Of a stretch of 64,000 nucleotides of DNA, positions 58,305-64,000 are shown one piece after another. The position numbers and the translations under genes were made by a program. Source of the stretch: Jannaschia rubra (lineage in GTDB: Bacteria; Pseudomonadota; Alphaproteobacteria; Rhodobacterales; Rhodobacteraceae); assembly GCF_001403735.1 (NCBI RefSeq), contig NZ_CXPG01000021.1:1-64000 (forward strand), given 5' to 3'. The stretch's first letter is position 1. Each line of letters begins with the position of its first letter. Below the pieces are notes generated by a model. The model was not told the origin of the DNA. It made no database searches and saw nothing but the letters and a program-made list of their open reading frames with translations.

Positions 58305-59197
58305 TCTTCATCCTTTGCGTGGTCGTTGAGCCAGTCGGCGGACGCCTTGATCCCGCCCAGCGGGAAAACATGCACGGACTCGATGTTGAAGGCAGGGTTG
58401 GCGGCCTTGTGGTGGGCTAGCTCCGACAGGAACTCCGTCGGCTCATAAGGTAGCAGCAGCTTGGTTACATCCGTCGCGCGCTTTTGCAGGACGCGGAGCG
58501 ACGGTCCGACACCACAGGCGATGGCGAACTTGATGAGGGTCTGGAGTTTCGCGGGTCCGGCCGTACCGATGTGGACGGGCAGGTCCACGCCAGCAGCGCG
58601 GATCGCATCAGCCCATTCGATCACGGGACCGGCCTCGAAACAGAACTGGGTGGCCAGGGCCATGGCAGCGTTGGTGCGCTCGGAAAACTTCTGTTTCCAG
58701 GCAAGTGCTTCCGACACGTTCTTCATGCTGCCGTCGGTGTCGATGTCGCGGTTGCCTTCGGGGTGGCCCGCGACGTGCAGACGCTCGAAGCCGTCGAAGG
58801 CACCGGACTCGAGCAATTCCATCGAGGTGGAAAACTCGCCCACCGGCTCCGGCAGGCCGCCGGCGAGAATCAGGCCCTGCGTCACGTCCGCTTCCCCGCG
58901 GTACCGCGCGACCCAGTCGGTCAGGGTGGCGCGGTCGGCGATGATGCGGGCGGGGAAATGGGGCATCGGCTCCATCCCCTCGGCGCGCAGGCGGGCGGCG
59001 GTGGCGACCATGTCCTCGATCGGGGTGCCGCGGATATGCGCGACATAGACGCGTGTGCCGCGCGGCAGGATCGCGCGGAAATCGTCGACCTTCTCGGCGG
59101 TGCGGGGCATGACCTCGAGCGAGGCGCCGGTCAGGAAGTCCGCCAGCACGCCATTCGCGGGCGGGGCGGAGGATCTGAGAAAACCGAAGACCGCCAT
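58301..59197 (-). CDS. Methylenetetrahydrofolate reductase family protein
   Basis: A TIM-barrel flavoenzyme of the MetF family, 298 residues. Evidence: SLEVMPRTAEKVDDFR at the N-terminus, RVYVAHIRGTPIEDM, ARIIADRATL, VTQGLILAGGLPEP, ATQFCFEAGPVIEWAD and PVHIGTAGPAKLQTL. Several positions of canonical MetF are altered, so NADH use is uncertain. It overlaps the next gene by ATGA and the upstream small gene by one base (TGATG). It would supply 5-methyl-THF to the pterin-binding protein. Confidence 0.85.
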   Translation of the reverse strand: MAVFGFLRSSAPPANGVLADFLTGASLEVMPRTAEKVDDFRAILPRGTRVYVAHIRGTPIEDMVATAARLRAEGMEPMPHFPARIIADRATLTDWVARYRGEADVTQGLILAGGLPEPVGEFSTSMELLESGAFDGFERLHVAGHPEGNRDIDTDGSMKNVSEALAWKQKFSERTNAAMALATQFCFEAGPVIEWADAIRAAGVDLPVHIGTAGPAKLQTLIKFAIACGVGPSLRVLQKRATDVTKLLLPYEPTEFLSELAHHKAANPAFNIESVHVFPLGGIKASADWLNDHAKDEE

Positions 59198-59502
59198 CAG
59201 ACTTTTCCTTCCTTGCCGCCGGCCAAGGCCACGGCCTGCAGACGCTCGCGCGGCCATTCGGCATCGAGCGCAGTCGCGCGGGCTTCGGCCGCGGCGATGT
59301 CGTCGCCTTCGACCTCGCCCTCCGACACCTTGCGCCAGTCGGCCAGGTAGGCGTCGGTGTCCGAGGCTCCCGACCGCATGGCCGCGCGGTCGATGGCCTG
59401 CTCGAACCGTTCGGGCAGTTGGACCTTCGCGACGCGGCGACCCTTGCCGGCGATGACCTGCGCGGGAATGTCCCGCCAATAGACGACCGTGATCTGGGCC
59501 AT
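59197..59502 (-). CDS. Small conserved 'virulence factor'-type protein
   Basis: A 101-residue soluble protein, MAQITVVYWRDIPAQVIAGKG onward, with a basic core (GRRVAKVQLPERFEQAIDRAAM). It resembles the family labelled 'virulence factor' in databases, whose function is not known; the label should not be taken literally. It leads the operon with MetF-like, pterin-binding and activator genes. Association with the MetH cluster is by position. Confidence 0.72.
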   Translation of the reverse strand: MAQITVVYWRDIPAQVIAGKGRRVAKVQLPERFEQAIDRAAMRSGASDTDAYLADWRKVSEGEVEGDDIAAAEARATALDAEWPRERLQAVALAGGKEGKV

Positions 59503-59730
59503 GACACCTCCGGCTCTGGCGATTGGGCGAGGTATAGGGGGCGGCGCCGTCCCGTCGCGTCCCGATATCGACTTCGCGCCGCCCGATGGCGACACCCTGG
59601 GTCTAGCCTGCGCGTCGTGGGCGGACGAGGGGGGCGAACCATCGGATCCTTCAAGTCCGACATGAAGACTTCTTGTAAAACCGCCCATGCAGTGACTATT
59701 GTTTCCTTAACCAGAAATACGGAGGCGGCG

Positions 59731-60882
59731 ATGCCACCGGAAGACCCGGCCCGGGGGCCGGTGCCCGATGCCGGTGCCACGCGCGCCGCCGGGCCCGCCC
59801 CGTTTGTGGGGCCGACCCAACGTGACCGGCCCGACCCGGCGGAGCTTTATGCCGCGCTGGATCTGGGAACGAACTCATGCCGCATGCTGATCGCGCAGCC
59901 CAAGGGCAGCCAGTTGCATGTCGTGGACAGCTTTTCCAAGTCGGTCCAGCTCGGCAACGGGTTGGAAGCGTCGGGTCGCCTGTCGCGGTCGTCGATGGCA
60001 CGCACCATCGGCGCGCTCAAGATCTGTCGCCGGAAGCTGGAGATCCACGACGTCAAGCGAATGCGGCTGGTGGCGACCGAGGCCTGCCGGCGCGCGACCA
60101 ACGCGCGCGACTTCATCGATCTCGTCCGGCGCGAGACGGAACTGCCGCTGGAGATCATCGAGCCGGAGGAGGAGGCGCGGCTGGCGGTCGTGTCCTGCGC
60201 CCCGCTGGTCAGCGCCAAGACCGAGCAGCTTCTGGTGGTCGACATCGGGGGCGGCTCGACCGAGCTGGTCTGGATCGACCTGACCCGCGTGCCGCGCCAC
60301 GACCGCGCGCGGGCCATCATGCGCCTGCACGCCGGGTTCCAGGGGGGTGCGACCGACCCTTTTCCGCGCGCCAAGGTGGTCGACTGGATCAGCGTGCCGC
60401 TGGGGGTCGCCACGTTGAAGGATCAGTTCCGCGACGTGGCCGACGACGCGGCCCGCTTCGCGCTGATGTCCTGGCACTTCGAGGAATGCCTGGCCGAATT
60501 CTCGCCCTATGCCGATGCGGCGGGCGATGCGGATCCGGGGTTCCAGATCGTCGGCACCAGCGGAACGGTCACGACCGTCGCCGCCACGCACCTGAACCTG
60601 CGCCGCTACGACCGCAGCAAGGTGGACGGGCTGCGGATGACGACGCATCAGATTGACCGCGTCGTTCGGGGATATCTGGCGCAGGGGCCGGAAGGGCGGC
60701 GCAACGATCCGCGCATCGGGCGCGACCGCCATTCCCTCATCATGTCGGGGGCGGCGATCCTGCAGGCGCTGCTGCGGGTCTGGCCCACCGACCGCCTGTC
60801 GGTCGCGGACCGGGGCCTGCGCGAGGGGCTGCTCTATGCCCAGATGTCGGCGGACGGGGTGCTGGACGACGGGCCGTTCTAG
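59731..60882 (+). CDS. Ppx/GppA-family phosphatase
   Basis: Exopolyphosphatase or pppGpp phosphatase of the ASKHA superfamily, 383 residues. Motifs: AALDLGTNSCRMLI near residue 41, TEACRRATN, VVDIGGGSTEL near residue 170, GTSGTVTTVAA, and GLREGLLYAQM. The first ~35 residues are Pro/Ala-rich and extra. An RBS GGAGG sits 5 bp before the ATG. It is shorter than E. coli Ppx (one module), as is common in alphaproteobacteria. From memory rlmE usually follows directly; here a hydrolase gene intervenes. Confidence 0.92.
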   Translation: MPPEDPARGPVPDAGATRAAGPAPFVGPTQRDRPDPAELYAALDLGTNSCRMLIAQPKGSQLHVVDSFSKSVQLGNGLEASGRLSRSSMARTIGALKICRRKLEIHDVKRMRLVATEACRRATNARDFIDLVRRETELPLEIIEPEEEARLAVVSCAPLVSAKTEQLLVVDIGGGSTELVWIDLTRVPRHDRARAIMRLHAGFQGGATDPFPRAKVVDWISVPLGVATLKDQFRDVADDAARFALMSWHFEECLAEFSPYADAAGDADPGFQIVGTSGTVTTVAATHLNLRRYDRSKVDGLRMTTHQIDRVVRGYLAQGPEGRRNDPRIGRDRHSLIMSGAAILQALLRVWPTDRLSVADRGLREGLLYAQMSADGVLDDGPF

Positions 60883-61829
60883 ACCGGCCTGATCAGCGCC
60901 AGATCGTCGGTCTGCGTCCGCGCGCGGGTCGGGAACTCCACCCGGTCGATCGCCCCGTCGATGGTCAGGAACACGTCCCTTAGGAAGACGGGATCGTCGA
61001 AATACCAGGTATGCGCGTTCGCGACTGTGGGCCCGCCGAGGTGCAGGTTGAAATACCGCCCGCAATGGATGTCCACGGCCTTGGCCGGCTTGGTCGCGGG
61101 CAGGCCGATACGCCCGGCGCGCGGGGCCACGCCGATACGCTTGATGTTCGACAGGCTCAGCACGTCGTCATAGTGGTTGTAGTAGTTCGTCAGCCGGACG
61201 CAGTGGCGGTAGAGCGACGACGACTTGGGGTTGCCGTCCGCCATTCCAGCCGCCGAGACGTCCGCCGCCACCAGCATGATCTGGCTGACCGACCAGCTGT
61301 TCTGCGCGATCGCGGGGCGGTCGTCGGCGTCGTCGAAGGCCTCGCGCACGACATAGGCACCCAGCGAATGGGCGAGGATGTGCATGTTGATCCGGCAGGC
61401 GGGCGTCTGGAGCGCGGCAAAGGTGCGGATGCCCTCGTCAACCAGGCGAAAGGCGGTCTGCTTGGCGTCCACCCGGTCCTCCAGGTAGTTCAAGGCGGTG
61501 TCGGCGCTGGGCCAGTCGAAGCTGACCACGACGCCCTTGAACCCGTTGGCCCGCAGGCCCGCCGCGATCTTGCGATGGCGGGAAAGGACGGCACGGGTCG
61601 AGGTGTTGAACCCGTGGACGTAGAACACGATGTCGCCGCGCCCCACGTCGCCGCCTTCGGGGGCATGGCGGGCTTCCTCGATGACCTGGCGAACCCAGGA
61701 CGCTTTAGTAATGCGCTGGTTCGGGATCAGATCGGTCGCCCCGTCCGGCACCGCCAGAAAGCTGGAGGCTGACGGCTCGTCCCCGAAACGGCCGCCGCGG
61801 ATGCCCCGCACCGAAAAGACGTGATCCAT
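60879..61829 (-). CDS. Alpha/beta hydrolase, DUF900-like
   Basis: A 316-residue hydrolase of the DUF900 type. FYVHGFNTSTRAVLSRHRK contains the oxyanion HGFN, VVSFDWPSADTALNYLED follows, and the nucleophile is in ILAHSLGAYVVREAF. Asp and His of the triad lie further on (DVLSLSNIKRIG; NAHTWYFDDP). No signal peptide. The stop overlaps the ppx stop within CTAG. Substrate unknown. Confidence 0.86.
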   Translation of the reverse strand: MDHVFSVRGIRGGRFGDEPSASSFLAVPDGATDLIPNQRITKASWVRQVIEEARHAPEGGDVGRGDIVFYVHGFNTSTRAVLSRHRKIAAGLRANGFKGVVVSFDWPSADTALNYLEDRVDAKQTAFRLVDEGIRTFAALQTPACRINMHILAHSLGAYVVREAFDDADDRPAIAQNSWSVSQIMLVAADVSAAGMADGNPKSSSLYRHCVRLTNYYNHYDDVLSLSNIKRIGVAPRAGRIGLPATKPAKAVDIHCGRYFNLHLGGPTVANAHTWYFDDPVFLRDVFLTIDGAIDRVEFPTRARTQTDDLALIRPV

Positions 61830-61944
61830 GACGGCCTCCCTCGCGTCTGTCGCCGGTTCATCCTAACGCGGCATTGCCGCTGCGACAGTAGGGCAATCCC
61901 CACTTGTGCTTCCCATCCCCCGCGGGACGACCTATCTGCGGGTC

Positions 61945-62670
61945 ATGACCAAACCGCCCACCAGGAACACCTCCGGCCGCGGACGCCGCGATCTGACCGT
62001 CAAGGTCAAGACTGCGCGGGGCAGGCGGCTGTCATCGAAGCTGTGGTTGGAGCGGCAGTTGAACGACCCCTATGTCGCCCGTGCGCGGGCCGAAGGGTAT
62101 CGCGGTCGCGCCGCGTTCAAGATCATGGAGCTTGACGACAAGTATCGGTTTCTGATTCCCGGCGCGCGGGTTGTGGACCTCGGCTGCGCGCCCGGAGGCT
62201 GGTTGCAGGTGGCGGTGCCGCGCATCAATTCCAACGCCGACGACCCGAAGAAGAAGGTCGGCCGGATCATCGGCGTGGACCTGCAGGAGGTGGACCCGGT
62301 GCCGGGGGCCGAGATCCACGTTCTCGACTTCCTGGCCGAAGGGGCGGACGAGACGATCAAGGGTTGGCTCGACGGTGAGGCGGATGTGGTGATGTCGGAC
62401 ATGGCCGCCAGCAGTTCGGGTCACAAGCAGACCGATCACCTGCGGATCATCGCGCTTTGCGAAGCGGCCGCGGAACTGGCCTTCGATGTGCTGGCGCCCG
62501 GCGGAACATTCGTGGCCAAGGTGTTGGCCGGAGGCGCGGAGGGCGAGTTGCAGAAGCGCCTGAAGCAGCGGTTCGCCAAGGTCGCCAACGTCAAGCCGGG
62601 GTCGAGCCGGGCCGACAGCTCCGAGAAGTTCGTGGTGGCGCAGGGGTTCAGGGGTCGCGAAGACACCTGA
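61945..62670 (+). CDS. rlmE: 23S rRNA 2'-O-ribose methyltransferase RlmE
   Basis: Methylates U2552 of 23S rRNA. The 241-residue Rossmann enzyme has the SAM motif [15 protein letters not shown]. The K-D-K-E residues are in the [25 protein letters not shown] and [11 protein letters not shown] blocks. An N-terminal extension of about 25 basic residues is normal for alphaproteobacteria. The start is [11 protein letters not shown]; upstream ATG at 61906 is less likely. Confidence 0.95.
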   Translation: MTKPPTRNTSGRGRRDLTVKVKTARGRRLSSKLWLERQLNDPYVARARAEGYRGRAAFKIMELDDKYRFLIPGARVVDLGCAPGGWLQVAVPRINSNADDPKKKVGRIIGVDLQEVDPVPGAEIHVLDFLAEGADETIKGWLDGEADVVMSDMAASSSGHKQTDHLRIIALCEAAAELAFDVLAPGGTFVAKVLAGGAEGELQKRLKQRFAKVANVKPGSSRADSSEKFVVAQGFRGREDT

Positions 62671-62674
62671 CCTG

Positions 62675-62878
62675 TCAATCCTTGGGCGCCTCGTTCCCCC
62701 TGATCTGCTTCTCGCGCTCCTCGTCGATCACAAAATCGTCCGCGGCCTTGGCGGGCTTGTCGTATTTGCCCTTTTCCTGCGCGGGCTTCTTCTCGGCCTT
62801 GCTCTCTCCGTAGGGGTTTTCCTTGGCCTTTCCCGGGGCGTGGGGCTTTTCGGGGATGGGTTGCTGGCTCTTGGTCAT
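62675..62878 (-). CDS. Small disordered Lys-rich protein
   Basis: A 67-residue hydrophilic protein, rich in Lys, Pro, Glu and Ala (MTKSQQPIPEKPHAPGKAKE onward), predicted disordered. It has no family I recognise. It has a plausible GGAGACCGTC ribosome site. It is convergent with rlmE, 4 bp away. Codon bias and the strong low-complexity composition support a real gene of unknown role. Confidence 0.6.
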   Translation of the reverse strand: MTKSQQPIPEKPHAPGKAKENPYGESKAEKKPAQEKGKYDKPAKAADDFVIDEEREKQIRGNEAPKD

Positions 62879-62995
62879 GACGGTCTCCGTTCGTGGCTGT
62901 CAGGACAACGCGAAGCGCGGGCTGATGGGTCCGGGGGTTTGCGGCCCGCGACCCGATGTCCTAGCAACCCGGCACCCACAGGCGGAGGCGATCCC

Positions 62996-63736
62996 ATGGC
63001 GCAGACCATCACCCGCAACGGCAACGCACTTGCGTATCGCGCGACGCCCGGCGCCGGCCCCGGCGTCGTGTTCCTGGGCGGTTTCAAGTCGGACATGCAG
63101 GGCACCAAGGCGCTTGCGCTCGAAGACTGGGCGAGGGCACAGGGGCGGGCATTCCTGCGCCTCGACTATTCCGGGCACGGGGAGTCGGGCGGTACGTTCG
63201 AGGAGGGCGGCATCGGCGACTGGTTCCGCGACGCCATGGCGGTGATCGAAAGCGCGACAACCGGCCCGCAGGTGATCGTCGGGTCGAGCATGGGGGGCTG
63301 GATCTCCCTGCTTGTCGCGCGGACCCATCCCGAACGGGTCGCGGGCCTGGTCACGATCGCGGCCGCTCCGGATTTCACCGAAGACGGATACTGGGCGGCC
63401 TTCGACCCCGATCAGCGGGCGACCGTCATGGACAAGGGGCGGATTTCGGTGCCGTCGGATTACGGCGACCCCTACGTCATCACCCGCCGGCTGATCGAGG
63501 ATGGGCGCGACCATCTGGTGCTGCGGACGCCGCTGCGCCTGCACGTGCCGGTGCGGATGCTGCAAGGCACCGCCGATGAGGCCGTGCCGGTCGCCACCGC
63601 GTTGCGCCTTCTGGACCATATGGAAGGCGACGACATCCGACTGACATTGGTCAAGGACGCCGATCACCGCTTTTCCACCGGGCCCGATCTCGCCCTGATC
63701 CAACGGAGCGTCGAGGAGGTGATCGCGGCCATCTGA
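62996..63736 (+). CDS. Alpha/beta hydrolase
   Basis: A 246-residue soluble hydrolase. GGFKSDMQG sits near the oxyanion position (about residue 28), SGHGESGG follows, and the nucleophile is VGSSMGGWISL (about residue 100). The acid is in GTADEAVPVA, and the His in DADHRFS completes the triad. It resembles the palmitoyl-thioesterase/ABHD10-like group, so carboxylesterase or depalmitoylase activity is possible. The start follows GGAGG by 7 bp. Confidence 0.88.
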   Translation: MAQTITRNGNALAYRATPGAGPGVVFLGGFKSDMQGTKALALEDWARAQGRAFLRLDYSGHGESGGTFEEGGIGDWFRDAMAVIESATTGPQVIVGSSMGGWISLLVARTHPERVAGLVTIAAAPDFTEDGYWAAFDPDQRATVMDKGRISVPSDYGDPYVITRRLIEDGRDHLVLRTPLRLHVPVRMLQGTADEAVPVATALRLLDHMEGDDIRLTLVKDADHRFSTGPDLALIQRSVEEVIAAI

Positions 63737-63743
63737 CATACCG

Positions 63744-63759
63744 TTGCAAGCGTATGCAA
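63744..63759. promoter_or_regulatory. LacI-type operator-like palindrome
   Basis: TTGCAAGCGTATGCAA is a 16-bp imperfect palindrome with a central CG, the usual look of a LacI/GalR-family site. It lies 68 bp upstream of the histidinol-dehydrogenase-family gene. No regulator is visible in the window. Resemblance only. Confidence 0.4.
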
Positions 63760-63826
63760 AAACCGCTTGGACGGGCTGCGGCGCAGGGTCTAGGCTGCTG
63801 CCGGAGCATTGCAACTGGAGGCACCG

Positions 63827-64000
63827 ATGGCCGAGCACCTGAAAACCGCGAAATCCCTGTCCGACCGGGCGGAGGATGACGCCAAGGTCCGCCAGTCGGT
63901 CGAGGAGATCCTGCACGACATCGAAGACCGGGGCGACGAGGCCGTGCGTGAGTTATCGAAAAAGTTCGACAGCTATTCGCCGGACAGCTTCCGCCTGACG
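63827..64000 (+). CDS. Histidinol-dehydrogenase-family protein, 5' part only
   Basis: The first 58 codons of a gene cut by the window edge. The peptide MAEHLKTAKSLSDRAEDD continues through QSVEEILHDIEDRGDEAVREL and KKFDSYSP, matching the N-terminal region of HisD-fold dehydrogenases. In Rhodobacterales many such genes are not in histidine synthesis but encode paralogues such as sulfopropanediol dehydrogenase (HpsN). The N-terminus and the LacI-like operator upstream slightly favour a catabolic paralogue. An RBS CTGGAGG precedes the ATG. Confidence 0.7.
   Translation, partial: MAEHLKTAKSLSDRAEDDAKVRQSVEEILHDIEDRGDEAVRELSKKFDSYSPDSFRLT

Overview
The window is GC-rich, gene-dense chromosomal DNA from an alphaproteobacterium. 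It is most likely a member of the Rhodobacterales (Roseobacter/Rhodobacter group). The reasons are an iscRS-suf operon whose IscR lacks the usual cysteine cluster, LpxI in place of LpxH, a pterin-binding methyltransferase/MetF/corrinoid-activator cluster typical of split MetH, and several small families I associate with that order (DUF1289, DUF6456- and DUF6477-like proteins). No prophage, CRISPR array or intact insertion sequence was seen.

Layout. 0-8 kb: alpha/beta hydrolase, then iscR-iscS-sufB-sufC-sufD-YIP1-sufS for Fe-S cluster assembly, mostly overlapping. An AT-rich patch inside iscS carries an IscR-type palindrome and an Irr-like box. 8-16 kb: YbaK-like deacylase, glnE, a GlxA-type regulator, class II DAHP synthase, a PAS protein, gmk preceded by a remnant of yicC, and gamma carbonic anhydrase. 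16-25 kb: DUF6456-like HTH protein, a zinc alcohol dehydrogenase, Dps, MgtE, a three-gene exported redox operon (Tat amine oxidase, cytochrome c, exported RidA), and miaA. 25-40.7 kb: the envelope and translation cluster pyrH // frr-uppS-cdsA-dxr-rseP-bamA-ompH-fabZ-lpxA-lpxI-lpxB. pyrH and frr are separated by about 3.3 kb holding a LysR regulator, an atypical SDR, a small membrane protein and about 1 kb of unassigned DNA.

40.8-51 kb: a segment between two tRNA genes whose 3' ends face inward (tRNA-Arg CCG and tRNA-Ser UGA). It holds a fatty-acid desaturase that runs into the tRNA-Arg, a P1B-4 metal ATPase, and a predicted flavin-based transmembrane electron-transfer module: ApbE, a PepSY-flavodoxin-reductase fusion, DUF2271 with a flavinylation motif, and two PepSY proteins. 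A divergent two-component system follows. Its sensor kinase carries two frameshifts. The two PepSY promoters share an identical four-box operator arrangement. 51-55 kb: a CDP-alcohol phosphatidyltransferase with a three-gene ABC transporter (ynjF-ynjBCD type). 55-59.5 kb: corrinoid activator, pterin-binding methyltransferase, MetF-like reductase and a small partner, probably parts of a split cobalamin-dependent methionine synthase. 59.7-64 kb: ppx/gppA, hydrolases, rlmE, and the 5' end of a histidinol-dehydrogenase-family gene cut by the window edge.

Product names rest on motif and family recognition by eye. No database search was run. Start codons were chosen from ribosome-binding sites, overlaps and expected N-termini.
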